Notes: a model not told the origin generated them from the letters alone. Shown: positions 1-10,921, numbered from the stretch's first letter. The stretch: DNA of 64,000 nucleotides from Botryococcus braunii (GCA_002005505.1 KV908534.1:38934-102933), one strand, 5' to 3'. Numbers and translations are program-made.

Positions 1-2
1 AA

Positions 3-956
3 GCCAGAGCCATGCTGACTGCCTCGAGCCTACCTCCAGAATATTGGGGTGACTCTCTCTTAACTGCAAACTATGTTAGAAATTTGTCTGCAGTTTCAAA
101 TCATGATAAGACCCCATTTGAGATGTGGTTTGGCACTGTTCCTGATGTCAGTCACTTACGTGTTTTTGGGAGCAAGTGTCATGTCATGATTGAAAAGTCC
201 AAAAGGGATGGTAAATTTAGCCCTGTCAGTAAGGAGGGTATTTTCTTGGGCTATGATGGGCACAGCAAGAATTATCGTGTCCTCATGGATTCCAAAGTCA
301 TAGTGTGTGCAAGACAATTTGTCAAGTTTGAGGAGGCCTTGTCTGATGATGATGAAATGCCTGATCTCCTTGATGTGGTGAATGATGAAGAGGATTCTCC
401 TGAAGATTCTGAAACTGCAATCATTGGGGAAGATGTGCATGAAACTTCTGAAGACTTGTCTCCTGTTTCTTTAGACCTTTTGGGCACTGATCCAAGTGTC
501 ATAAGGTTTGATCAGCTAAACCTTGAAAGGGCTAAGTTTATAAGTCAAGAAAACACTAACCTTGGGGAAAATCAGGACATTGCAGGTCCTGAATCCCATG
601 GCTCGGACCCGCGTCCCGTTCAGGATGTTCCACAAGTGGTCCTCCAACAAGGTATAGTTAATGAGGCTCCTGATGTCCAACTTGAGCCTGTTGAGTTTGA
701 TTTTCTAGGTGCTGGTGTTTCACACTCACCTGCTGGTCTCTTTGGGGGTAGATATCCTGACAGAATTAGGAATACAGTACTCCAAAATGAAGCAAATTCA
801 ATTGAAATTTTCAGTGGTTATGTGCAAGTTCAAAAGGACACACTGATAATTGAGGCAAAGTATGTGGCTACCAGTGAGAATATTGCAGATTTCTTCACTA
901 AGGTACTTTCAAAGGTCACTTTTGCCAAGCTTAGAGCAATGGCAGGTCTTAAATAA
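3..956 (+). pseudogene. Ty1/copia polyprotein remnant C0, reverse transcriptase deleted
   Basis: The frame is already open at the window edge (ARA precedes the ATG at 12), so the 5' part lies outside. The first ~105 residues are the C-terminal part of a copia integrase, seen as YWGDSLLTANYVRNLS, HLRVFGSKC and GIFLGYDGHSKNYRVL. An acidic linker follows, then a hinge (VEFDF...PAGLFGGRYPDR) that also precedes the RT domain in element C1 of this window. Here the hinge runs almost directly into the RNase H tail (AKYVATSENIADFFTK), so all of RT and most of RNase H are missing. The frame is kept across the deletion, with the stop at 954-956. The element could at best be mobilised by others. A single unspliced ORF and a purine tract plus LTR just downstream support the retrotransposon call. 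Confidence 0.85.
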
Positions 957-1004
957 ACTTGTGACCTATTTTCAAACAATCTAGAGATGTTTCTCCCTAC
1001 ACAT

Positions 1005-1013
1005 GAGGGGAGG
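1005..1013 (+). promoter_or_regulatory. Polypurine tract of copia C0
   Basis: GAGGGGAGG lies immediately 5' of the LTR start TGTTAG. This is the position of the plus-strand primer in LTR retrotransposons and it fixes the left edge of the 3' LTR. Confidence 0.75.
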
Positions 1014-1567
1014 TGTTAGAAAAATGGACACTAACATGTATACCTTAGGTATTTCTTCAACATGTTGGGTCATTTCATCTTAGCATGTTTGTGAGCCACA
1101 TCTATCATTAAAAGGCTTTATAATACTTATAATACATATAAACAATAAGGTACAGTCATATCTCACTTGGGTGTGTTCGTACTGTATGGTACTTTAAGGA
1201 TAAAAGACACTCATAGTGGTTTATAGGGGCCATGGTACAAACTTCGGCTGTTTTTCCGGAGTTTTCTAGTAGGGTACACTCAGCCCGGATCTCATCGATC
1301 GTGAGACTTTATGTCCTGCGGTCCTTGGTTTCTGATTCGAGGTTTATCTCGGTGGTGAGTCAAAGTTTCGAGTCACTTAGATTCGAGATTAGCATCGACC
1401 GAGATTCGCACTGTTCATCGACGACTATGTCGAATCATGAGGTACATTGAAATTCCAGTGCATAGTACTGATGGCATGCAAACTTGATCGTGCCCGTACG
1501 CTTTTAAGATCTGGAGTTGCAAACCTGTCAGGAGGAGGAGGAATAAATGTTTAGTCTCCCTAGTTAG

Positions 1568-1576
1568 TATAAATAG
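1568..1576 (+). promoter_or_regulatory. TATA box of the C0 LTR promoter
   Basis: TATAAATAG lies 32 bp upstream of the CAG|TCTTGAG boundary at 1600, the expected distance from a TATA box to a Pol II start site. It marks the probable U3/R boundary. Confidence 0.6.
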
Positions 1577-1599
1577 GAAGTGCTCAAAGGGTCAGTCAG

Positions 1600-1860
1600 T
1601 CTTGAGTTCCCTTATCAAGCTCCTGTCCCGTTTGCTTGGTCGTGTTTCGTCCACTTCTACAAGCTTTTGTTTGGGTACAGTTCACTTACTCAGAAGAGTG
1701 TGAGTCACAGGTAATTGCAACATCATTAGATTAGTTGTTATTGTAAAAGTCTTGAGTTCCCTTATCAAGCTCCTGTCCCGTTTGCTTGGTCGTGTTTCGT
1801 CCACTTCTACAAGCTCTTGTTTGGGTACAGTTCACTTACTCAGAAGAGTGTGAGTCACAG
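1600..1860 (+). repeat. Duplicated leader segment in C0 LTR (111 bp x2)
   Basis: A 111-bp segment (TCTTGAGTTCCC...GAGTCACAG) occurs at 1600-1710 and again at 1750-1860 with one visible mismatch. The 39-bp spacer begins GTAATT and ends AAAAG. The first copy starts about 32 bp after a TATA box. The same arrangement, with unrelated sequence, occurs in the LTRs of C1 and C2 and at 2642-2907. Confidence 0.85.
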
Positions 1861-1927
1861 GGATTTTTATACCAATTACAATTCTGCAAATTCTGTTTTG
1901 ATGATGCCATTATGCTAAAACTTTACA

Positions 1928-2641
1928 TGACTTATGACATTAATGCCGTGATTAACCTACCCCCCCCCCCCCTGGGGAGGGTAGGTTGACGTTGCCACTC
2001 TACCCCCTAGAAGATGTTGTGAAATAATATGGGAACCCTAGGGTTTGAGGTTCCCCGTAGCGTGTGCCTTCGTGTGTGAAGTGGCTGATGGACAATAAAT
2101 GGTCACTTTCCAGTCGTTCGTAAACATGTGGAACTCATGGTTTAGTTTGGAAGGTACACTTGGCATGTGACTAGCTCCTTGTGTTATGCTTGGTGCTTGT
2201 CATACGGTAATCTCAAAGGTAATGTCTACTAATGTGGTTGCCTGTCGTTGAGGATTAGTCGATTCGAGAAGTCATGACCTCAAGTTTACTATCATCCTCT
2301 TGTGTGCCTTGGAGGTTCAAGTGATGTACTCATGAAGGGCAATTAGTTCTCTTCTTGAGTAATTGCTAGGTCTGACCTTTGTACCCAGGAAACACTAGGG
2401 TACTCTTAAAGGTCATAGGAGTTCCTTGGAAGTTAGGAAACGTGCTGAGGATTTGACCTCCTTGAAGCGCGTGTGAGTGGCAGTTCCGTAGGGACCCGGA
2501 TTATTGTCGTACGGTCTCGTCGGAGTCAGTGTAGCTGGTAGGCTCGGAGGCCTAGAACTTAGGAATTCTAGCCTCGTCCACCTACCGTTTAGTTTCCTTT
2601 GGCCTTGCGTCATATGGGACGGCTTGGCATTCTTTCATCAG
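1928..2641. other. Non-coding DNA with a hairpin at 1954-1987
   Basis: No coding signal was recognised. AACCTACCC and GGGTAGGTT are inverted around a C-run and can form a hairpin (1954-1987). A 12-bp palindrome AACCCTAGGGTT sits at 2034-2045. The 3' part may be the U3 of another copia LTR whose leader duplication follows, but no TG start was located. Confidence 0.4.
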
Positions 2642-2907
2642 TCTTGATGGTGGATAGCCTCGACTCCTTGTCCCTTGTGCGCATGGTGCGACAGGACTCG
2701 TACTACACGTCCTTACGTTTTCTGTGACATACATGGTTATGGCACAGGTAAGACTGCCCTTAGTAAGGTTGCTTTGTTAAGCTACGATACTTTGTGTAAA
2801 GTCTTGATGGTGGATAGCCTCGACTCCTTGTCCCTTGTGCGCATGGTGCGACAGGACTCGTACTACACGTCCTTACGTTTTCTGTGACATACATGGTTAT
2901 GGCACAG
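2642..2907 (+). repeat. Second duplicated leader segment (106 bp x2), possible solo or partial copia LTR
   Basis: A 106-bp segment (TCTTGATGGTGG...TGGCACAG) occurs at 2642-2747 and 2802-2907, identical by eye. The 54-bp spacer begins GTAAGA and ends TAAAG. The first copy is preceded by CAG. A weak TATA-like CATATGG lies about 32 bp upstream. The layout matches the copia LTR leaders of C0, C1 and C2, so this is probably a relic LTR, but the LTR edges could not be set. Confidence 0.6.
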
Positions 2908-4158
2908 GTGGCCTTGTTAGATGGTGTTCCTAACAAGTGTCTGGAGTTATCTCCTGCTCTGGAGTCGTCCAAGTGGAGTCGTCCATCAGGAGCGTGCTTG
3001 AAGCTTTGTCTCACGTTTCGACAAAGGGTTGGATGGTGTTCCCAACCTAATTTAATGTTTTCCTTCTGAAGTAATTGTGGTCTAATGTTATGGCTTCATC
3101 GAACTTCTTTTTCAGAAGAGTGAAGGATTCCGCTGGGCAGGCGCATAATTCTCACCTAGTGTCGCGCCACGACGCAAACTTTTTTCAGTAAAAATTGGTC
3201 GGTTTCCGCAGGGCAGTCGACAAATTAATAACTAAGAAAATGTCAAAACAGACATTTTGGGGGTAGCCGGAATGTGGGCCGTTGTGTGGTAGCCGATCGT
3301 GCAGCCATGAGATTCGGGTGAATTTGTAGTATTTCCTGCACTGGCGCTGCGGATGTCTGGCATTTGCCTGACGGTGGCCTCCAGTATTGCGTTTTTCGTA
3401 TTTTCCGTGTGTGACCGTGTGATGTGCGGAATTGTGCACGGTCTGTGGGTGGGGACTGCGTTTAGCCCGCAATTTCCGGTGGTCGACATACTCTTCGGTG
3501 CGCAGATGTCTGGCATGTCGCGCATTCGCTAGGCGGTGGCCTGAAATTTCTGTCCTGAATACATACTGGATTTCGAACCCAATCGCGCATTGCGGAGCCT
3601 CGCCGGCATGTCTTGTACTTTGCGGTCGTACGTATGTGAAGTTCGCCTCCTTTGAAAGGGCAAGGGCCGCTTTCTCTTATCCAAAACGATTCGCTGTGGT
3701 CCAGGAATCCTGGACCAGGATCTGTTTTTTTTAGTACATTCCATCGATTTGAAGCCACTTACGAGAGAGACGTTCGTGCGGACGGTATGCGTTGCATAGC
3801 CCCAAACACAACGAACCCGCGATTCTTGTCCAATGGGAAAGCTTGTGAGGACGCGTTTTGACATTTTGGTAATTGAAATCTAAAAAACGCCGCGCGGACC
3901 ACGATTTAGACCACAAGTTGGCCGCATGACTTCGATGGACTTTCTGTACGATTATGACTTCGGCAACAATGTCGTATGGCCATTCGACTGTTGCGTTTTA
4001 GGCCATGCATTTTACGATTTTCCCTTCCATGTTGACGGTTGGCGATGCTCTGCTGCGATGCCTGTTCGTCAGTCGGTTTAAGGTCGTATGTTCGTCACTG
4101 TCGGGTGATGCTTGCAGGTTCTCTTGCATAAGAGTCTTATGATAAGACAGGTTGTACA
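2908..4158. other. Unassigned non-coding DNA
   Basis: No protein domain, RNA gene or terminal repeat was recognised. Open frames here are short, overlap on both strands and have no recognisable motif. CTTGTTAG and CTAACAAG (about 2912-2937) form a small inverted repeat just after the duplicated leader. Confidence 0.35.
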
Positions 4159-4655
4159 TCATGGACTGACTGTAGATGTTCTGTGCATTTTGAGATAAGA
4201 AATCCGATATTTGGGACGACATGATGATGTGGCACCGACTCTTGATGTCACCACCTCCAGTGCCTGGGTCACGATATACCAGAACTTACACGTGCGAAGT
4301 TTGGCATTTTGAAACGTTGCAATGGCCCTAAAATTGAGATTGTTAAATATTCGCCGTATTGGATTTGGCAAAGCAATCCACCGTGATCGACCCCACTTCA
4401 TGGAAGATTGCAGTTTCTCCTGTAGAAGACAGATTATAAATCATGGACTGACTGAAGAAACTCTGTGCAGTGTGAGATAAGAAATCGATATTCGGGACGA
4501 CATGCCATGGCAACGACTCTTGATGTCACAACCTCCGGTGCCTGGGTCACGGTATACTAGAACTTACATTTGCGAAGTTTGGCATTTTGAACGTTGTAGT
4601 AGCCCTGTAATTGCTGTTGTTGAAGAGTCGCCATATTGGAATTGGGAAACAGTGA
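4159..4655. repeat. Diverged direct duplication of about 215-220 bp
   Basis: The segment at 4159-4381 (starting TCATGGACTGACTG) is repeated at 4441-4655 in the same orientation. Both copies contain CGACTCTTGATGTCAC, GTGCCTGGGTCACG and GCGAAGTTTGGCATTTTG. There are many substitutions and small indels, so the duplication is old. No reading frame is conserved between the copies. Confidence 0.75.
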
Positions 4656-4717
4656 AATTTTTAAGGAATCTTGGAGTTATGCCACGTGGCATAATTTGGC
4701 TCAGTAGTTTATTTTTC

Positions 4718-4738
4718 GTCTGCCACGGGGTGGCAGAC
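4718..4738. repeat. Perfect 9-bp-arm hairpin
   Basis: GTCTGCCAC and GTGGCAGAC flank GGG. A near copy of the motif (CCGCCACGGTGGCAG) follows at about 4765, and the palindrome GCCACGTGGC lies at 4681-4690. Function unknown. Confidence 0.6.
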
Positions 4739-4837
4739 ACGGCAGGAATAATTTAATTTCCCCCCGCCACGGTGGCAGAATTAGTATCAAATCAAGAGTT
4801 TCGCCAACTGACCAGTGTTGTACAGGCCATCCAAAAT

Positions 4838-5607
4838 TGGTACGGGGGCCCCAGGTTGGCCCCGTAAAAGTGCCGGGGGTGGCCCCGTATTTCTGGTAGG
4901 AAAACCGTCGTGATTATACGGGTGCCCCGTATGGCATGTCGAAAATCGTACGGGGTACCAAAAATGCACATTTCTGGCCCAAACCGCGCGCCAGCCACCA
5001 TATCACTTAGTGCGGCCCACTTAGTGCGGCCCTTAGCAATTTTTCAATACAAATAAAGGAACGTCGTGTCTGTCTTCAAAAGGCAGCAACCCTGTGTCAG
5101 TTCAAGGTGTGAACTTCACACCGTTTTGGATGGCATAAACGAACCGACTACGCAAAAGATATTGAGAACTCCCGCGGCGGGAGTCCCGCTGTGCTTTCGC
5201 GTGATCGCATTTCAGCCAATAGGGTGACCCGATTCCCGAGTCGGGACACCCTGAAGGCCCCAAATTCTCCTATCAATAAAGGAATTTGCGCTGGAAATCC
5301 AAATAAATTCGACCTCGCGAGTTCCCAAACAAATGTGACACGGCCGGCCGCTTCTTGTAGTATTTGAAGCCATTTTCACCAAATACATGGGCTTTGTACG
5401 TCGATCAGAGCTTTTTCCCCCCGTAAATCAATTGAGAAGTAGGCGTAATTTTTACGGGGGCCCCGTAGGGCGGGCACCAACTGGCATGGGGCCTCCCCGT
5501 ATTTCCTTAACCAAACAGTCCGGATTTTTACGGGTGCCCCGACCCAGGCCTGGAATTCTGTACGGGCCCTGTATGAATTTGCATTCCCCGTACGGGCAAC
5601 GTACGGG
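4838..5607. repeat. Cluster of TACGGGG / CCCCGTA motifs in both orientations
   Basis: The heptamer TACGGGG, its complement, or a one-base variant occurs at least a dozen times between about 4838-4956 and 5415-5607, often as facing pairs. The DNA between the two sub-clusters includes a perfect hairpin at 5168-5184 (ACTCCCGC/GCGGGAGT) and a 14-bp tandem CACTTAGTGCGGCC at about 5005-5033. No gene is visible. Confidence 0.6.
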
Positions 5608-5630
5608 GTGTAAAACACTGCAACTGACCA

Positions 5631-5895
5631 CAGAACTCGCCGCTTTTGTACCTCTGCTGGAGTTTGATCACGAAACTCGCCTCTTTTGTAGCAGACCCCT
5701 ACCTCTGCAGGAGTTTGATCACGAAACTCGCCTCTTTTGTAGCAGACCCCTACCTCTGCTGGAGTTTGATCACGAAACTCGCCTCTTTTGTAGCAGACCC
5801 CTACCTCTGCTGGAGTTTGATCACGAAACTCGCCTCTGCTCTAGCAGACCCTATCTCTGGAGTCTGATCACGAAAGTCGCCGCTCCTGTACCAGC
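5631..5895. repeat. Minisatellite, 51-bp unit
   Basis: Units start at 5651, 5702, 5753 and 5804. The first three are nearly identical (GAGTTTGATCACGAAACTCG core), and the fourth degrades into a fifth partial unit. A partial unit precedes them from about 5631. Because 51 is a multiple of 3, two frames read through as repetitive peptides, so these open frames are not evidence of a gene. Confidence 0.9.
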
Positions 5896-6133
5896 TTTAC
5901 TGCATACCCTTGTCTCGTTTAGAGTCATTGAATAAGACTTCTGTTTTGATGTCTTGAAAGTCTATCAATTCCAACACCCAACCCCTCCACTGCATTATTT
6001 GCACATGCACGATTCACTCGCAGCCCTTCTTGCTGTTTTTATAAATTAATTAATGCAACTTGAGCATGTATATACGCGTTTCCAACAACACAGAACAAAG
6101 AAATCAAGGTCATCAGTAAATAGCAACACGAGG
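5896..6133. other. Unassigned AT-rich DNA next to truncated gypsy G0
   Basis: No feature was recognised. Homology to the G0 integrase stops at about 6134, immediately after the zinc-finger cysteines (CDACQE), and this DNA follows. The left breakpoint of G0 therefore lies here. Confidence 0.4.
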
Positions 6134-8328
6134 GATCTCTCCTGGCACGCATCACAAACGCGAAGATAATCTTCAACACCTTCCCTCAGCTTCGGCCACC
6201 AAAAATACCGTTGTATTTTCTCCAACATTGTAGTCCGGCCCACATGGCCTGCCTGTGGCACTTCATGGTTTTCTTTGAGAATGGCTTCTTTGAGCTCTTT
6301 ATCTTTACCATCTGCCATTTCGGGAACATACATTGCTTTTCCACGGAACCAGTAACCATCTTTAGCGACCAACTTCGCTCTTTGTCTTTTACGCCCATCC
6401 CTTAGAAGATGATCCTGCTCATACGCGGTCCGTATGCGGTGCAACCAGTCTTCCCCCTCGGGGCACCACATGGTGAACCCATCCGGGCACGCGTCGCCCG
6501 AGTCACTTGCTGCTCCAGGGACCACCCCACCTAATGGCGGGGCCGTACCGCCTCCAGTGGAACGCGCCCCCTTGCGCGGAAGTACAGCACACCTAATACG
6601 ATGACCTATGCCGCGCCCCCCCATTGCGGCCCTACGCTGAACAGAGCCCCTAGGAGTGTGCACCAAAGAACTAACGACGAACGCTGGATTCCTACTCAAA
6701 GGGTCCGCAACATTAGTACGACCGGGCTCATACTTCCACTCTATAGAGTACATCTGGAGCAACTCCGACCACCTGGCTTGCCGAGGGCTCAAAACCGATT
6801 GGGACGGCAAAAACGTGTTTGCTGCATGATCAGTGACCACTTCAAAGGGTTTCCCAAGGAGATAACATCGCCAATCAGTCAATGCCATACACACTGCAGC
6901 CAACTCTTGCTCGGTGACATGATAATTTCTCTCAGCATCAGAAAATTTCCGGCTCATATAGGCACATGGGCGTCCATTTTGCTCAAGCACAGCACCAACA
7001 CCATTCTTTGAGGCATCACACACGACCCGAAACTTAATCGCATCCGGGGAGAGATCAGGGATTGCCAACACTGGGGCATTTGTGGTGGCCCACTTCAACC
7101 CATCAAAGGCTTTATGACATGCATCAGTCCACAGCCAAGGGACACCTTTGCGCAATAAGTGATTCAACGGGGCAGCAAGTTGGCTATACCCTTGTACAAA
7201 TTTCCGCGAAAAATTGCAGAGGCCCAAAAACTGTCGTACCTCAGTGGCCGTCGTCGGTACGACCCACTTCATCACTGCTGCGACTTTATCCGGATCAATC
7301 TTGATTCCATGCTTCCCCACAATAAAGCCAAGATAGCGTAGTTCAGGCTGACAAAAAGAACACTTCTTTAGCTTCACAAACAATTTATCTTCACGTAGGC
7401 GCTCGAACACTTTTTGCAAATGCTCTTTATGCTCTTCTTCGGTTTTAGAGAAGATCAAAACATCATCAAGGTACACTACCACAAAGCCTTCAGCCACAAA
7501 GTCATGGAATACGCGATTCATCATACGTTGAAAAGTAGCGGGGGCATTTGTCAAACCGAAGGGTAGGACTTTGAACTGATAATGGCCAAAAGGTACACGG
7601 AAAGCAGTTTTGGGAACATCCTCCTCTTGCAAGCGAATTTAATGATAGCCAGAGAGTAAATCAAGACTTGTAAAGAACACAGCACCTTGCAGTTTATCAA
7701 GCAACTCATCAATCCGCGGGAGGGGATAACGATCAGGGACAGTAATGCGGTTTAACGCACGATAGTCGATAACCATACGCAATGTGTCATCCTTTTTCTT
7801 CACAAACAGAACAGGGCTGCTAAACGGACTGCAACTTGGCTGAATCAATCCCTGCTCAAGAAGTTCAGCAACCCGTTTCTGTGCTTCTTGCAACTCAGGC
7901 AAAGCTAAACGGTAACCAGGTCGGGATGGAGGAACATGTTTACTGTACAATGGGATGGTGTGGAACAGATGTCTGTCAGGGGGTAGGCCTTCTAATTTCT
8001 CAGAAAAGACATCACTGAGCTCAGCACGAAGGTGTTGACAAATGGGGTGATTCAATCCACTTTTATCAGAAGGGACATCGGCCTTGTTTGTAGGCCCAAA
8101 AGCAGGTTCAAACTCTTTAACATCATGATCATAATCGCTATGCCCTTCGTTACACGCCTCATTGCCCTCTTGCCTATCAACATGTTCATGCCCTTGCCCA
8201 TCCGAGCGTGTCTCATTATCATGCCCTTCATTCTTGCTTACCATGCCCACAAACACTGGACAGCCTTGCTTCATATAGCGCGCCAAATGCCTCGCAGAGA
8301 TGACAGGGGACTTCTTTCTAGCTCTCTT
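6134..8328 (-). pseudogene. G0 pol: RT, RNase H, integrase zinc finger
   Basis: The frame runs down from 8328. It has an RT with [11 protein letters not shown] and the catalytic VVYLDDVLIF, a gypsy RNase H (CDASKNGVGAVLEQNG, TDHAANTF), and the start of integrase with its HHCC finger (HEVPQAGHVGR...CDACQ). A TAA stop at 7639-7641 follows SGYH, where intact relatives continue QVRL, as a single in-frame nonsense change. Homology ends at about 6134, so the integrase DDE core, chromodomain and LTR are gone. Upstream, the frame continues across the E1 array into the protease piece at 18014-18178. Confidence 0.85.
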
Positions 8329-8366
8329 CACCCATGACAATAAATCTTGTCAGGCGCAAATCTGGG

Positions 8367-10163
8367 AAAAGGAAAGGAAGATTACATCCAAAGACCAGCC
8401 ACTAGGGCTGAAGAGGACGGCAGTACAATGAATTACCCATATCTAGCCAACTAAGGTCGCACAGCACCTGGGAGAGTGAGGTAGCTCTCCAGTGCTCTAG
8501 TCACAAATTTGGCAACCCCTTCAAGGTCTTCTTGCCACATAAACGTCTGTACAGATCGACTCCTTTGTTGAAAAAGATGCATAAATTGTTGCCGTACATG
8601 TTGTACAGCCGGACAAGTGAACAACAGATGATGTTCATCACCAACGAGCTCTAAGGAGCACCTCGTGCAAATCCTCTGGTCTCGAGGGATGCCTTGTTGT
8701 CTACCTTTATCAATAGGAAGGTCATGACACCCTAATCTAAATCGCATAAAGGTCCGCAATGTACCATTAGGAAGGTGGAGTTTGAGCGCACTCTTACTCC
8801 GTGGTACATGAGGCGGACGTGCGAACCACCTTTGGTATCTGCAGAATAAGGCTCTTGGGGATGCACAAGAGCGAGGGGAGATGTCTAGGTCATCCCATAT
8901 CATGTCACTTTTACGGTCTAACAGATCCTTTACCTGTGAAATGTCAATCTGCAAGGCTCTGTCAAACCGCACATGGTCAGCTATATAGTATCCTAGTTTC
9001 TTAAGTTGTTGCATAAGGGTACCCGAAAACGTTTCTCGGCCTTCTACTATTGCCAACCTAATGTCATGCATGAGGACCTTGTAGTGTAATGAATCAGGTC
9101 TCATGGCCGCTATATTGTTCCAAAACCTAGCCATACGTAAGATCCAAGTTGACCACAAAGAGAATATGTTTAATTCACAATTGATTATTTCCTCAGGGAT
9201 TGTCCGACGTACCCCCAAAATCTGAGCTAGGACCCGCTTGTGCGCATCCAATAGGGGTATACTACTAGGTTTTCCCGAAGACAATTGTCTGCCTTGAAAG
9301 CATCTGAATGCCCAGACTTCACATCCATAGGAGATGAGGGGTGGTAGGCAAGCTAAGTACAATTCTGTCATGAGCATCATTGACATGTTGCAACCAAGAT
9401 TGCTATAAGCTCTAGTAAGGTCTTCCCATGCTATCCAGAACCTCTGCTCGAGGTTCTTAATGCCGGCTTGAAGGCCATTCTTGGCATGAATCTGTAATCC
9501 AAGGTATTTAACCTCCTGTACCGGACTAATTCTAACCCCTGCAACCTCCAGAGAGGTAGAGAGTGTCAGAGGGTCTGGATTTACTGAAAGGTATTGCGTC
9601 TTGGCCCCATTTAGGCGCATGTCCATACTCTTACACCATTCTTGAGTAGCATTCACCAACACCTGTAGGTCCTCAACTGTAGGCGCGACGAGAACAAAAT
9701 CGTCGGCAAAGCCTAGCACTTGGATACGTATTATATTTAAACGTGTGCCATCAGGTAACTGAAGGCCAGCCGTGGGGCAATGGTGTGCAAGATATCGGGG
9801 GAGTCCATCCGACATAATTCCAAATAGTGTAGGGCTAATGGGGCACCCTTGAGGAACACCCGCACTTGATTCAAACAACCCCCCATGTTTGCCCTCAATT
9901 TTGATCGCCAATACTGTACTGTCTATTACAGCTTGGGTAGCATATAGAAAATCCCCTTGGATTCCCAACTGCTCCAAAATATGCCCTAACTTAAGACGCG
10001 ATACCCTGTCATAAGCTTTAGAGAGGTCCAGGAATGCAAAATGGAGTGGAGTGATGCCCATTGCCCAATCTATGAGATGTTGTATAACAAACAGTTGATG
10101 GGTGGTGGACATTTCAGGACGGAAGCCTGTTTGGCAAGAATCCGCATTTCAGGAATGTACGAA
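8367..10163 (-). mobile_element. 5'-truncated LINE (non-LTR retrotransposon) inside E1 copy 1
   Basis: Comparison with uninterrupted E1 copies puts the insertion exactly between 8366 and 10168, with TGGG duplicated (8363-8366 and 10164-10167). The minus-strand 5' end starts inside the RT domain, as is usual for LINEs. The 3' end is a pyrimidine-rich TTCCTTTCCTTTT with no poly(A). The 5' junction contains CCTGAAATGCGGATT, also present in the flanking E1 sequence, suggesting microhomology or template switching. Confidence 0.85.
8451..10163 (-). pseudogene. LINE reverse transcriptase, N-terminally truncated
   Basis: The protein enters at QTGFRPEM, a conserved RT segment, so the endonuclease and RT N-terminus are absent. 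Visible motifs are LDLSKAYDRVSR (first catalytic Asp), GVPQGCPISPTLF, LGFADDFVLVA (catalytic FADD), the thumb region (KYLGLQI) and a C-terminal cysteine-histidine knuckle beginning CTRCSLELVGDEHHLLFTC, typical of LINE ORF2 proteins. About 553 codons from the first internal ATG (10112) are free of stops, so the copy is fairly young. It ends 84 bp before the 3' end of the element. Inactive through truncation. Confidence 0.9.
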
Positions 10164-10921
10164 TGGGCTGCAGAAATCCGCATTTCAGGACATTTAATCA
10201 GGGGTTTTGAGGGCCATGGGCAGTACACGTGTGAGGCGTACTGCAAGTTGCCGTAGTACAAAGAAAATCTAGTGGGCCCTGCGCGACAAAGATGGTACAG
10301 TACCGCCCTGAAGTTGCAGGTGGGACATGCCGTTTGAAGCCCGGGGAGGTAAGGGCTCTGTTTGCAAGAGCTTTAGAGGGCGTTCCCAGGGCTTTCTTTT
10401 TGCAAGAGGCATACCAGTGGGTGGCCGTGGTGGCAAGGAGAAAGGGTGCGAAGTTTGGAGAGCATCGGGGAAGGGACGGAATTTTGCATGCCCAAGGTCC
10501 GAAAGGAAGCCGTGTGCCCGACACCTTGGTAACATTTTGCTGCAATATTTTCAAGCAATCCGTGATTGGTTTGGGGTATTTCTGAATGTTTTGGCTGGGC
10601 TGAAAGCCTGGCCCGTGTGAATGCGGACGGGCAGAGGGGAGGGGACGCACCCTCAAGGGGTGATGTTGGGCCCTACGCCGAGTTGCGGGGCCCAAAATTG
10701 AGAAATATGGTGAACTTCCACTTGTTGGTGCAACTGGTGTGTGTGAAACCAAGCGTTGGTCATGTGTAGGGGCTGTATCTCGTCGGCCTAGCTTCCATCC
10801 ACGTTTTGCCTTGCTCATGTAGGACCTTGATATTGAAGCTTGTGGGCTGTAAGCGCAAACTGGGGTTTTGCAGGCCAGACTTGCGTGAGTAACGCTGTGA
10901 CAAGACTTCTTGTCATGGGTG

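Larger units (their letters stand above)
1014..1927 (+). repeat. 3' LTR of copia C0 (right edge approximate)
   Basis: The LTR starts TGTTAGAAAAATGG directly after the polypurine tract. It contains a TATA box at 1568-1576 and the duplicated leader segment at 1600-1860. The 3' edge is inferred: by analogy with C1, where the LTR runs about 90 bp past the second leader copy, it should end near CTTTACA at 1927. No partner LTR is in the window, so the edge is uncertain. The U3 part has several TTCGAG/CGAG repeats (about 1335-1410) of unknown meaning. Confidence 0.6.
8329..10921 (+). mobile_element. E1 copy 1 (792 bp, split by a LINE)
   Basis: The first 38 bp (8329-8366) match the left end of the other E1 copies and the rest (10168-10921) matches their remaining 754 bp. 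Inverted ends: CACCCATGACAA then 2 variable positions, TCTTGTCA, against its mirror at the right end (about 24 bp). The element has no recognisable protein and is non-autonomous. TIR length and a 4-bp TSD do not match a family I can name with confidence; the CAC start recalls CACTA-like elements. Confidence 0.8.

Noticed and set aside
1232..1450. 72-codon frame after C0
   Set aside because: It lies in the U3 of the LTR; no motif.
2034..2045. AACCCTAGGGTT as telomere-like sequence
   Set aside because: A single palindrome with no tandem TTTAGGG array, so not a telomere.
5651..5895. CRISPR-like array
   Set aside because: The units are head-to-tail without unique spacers, and the window is eukaryotic.
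5387..5935. 182-codon plus-strand frame
   Set aside because: It is kept open by the 51-bp repeat and begins in GC-rich repeated DNA; no domain.
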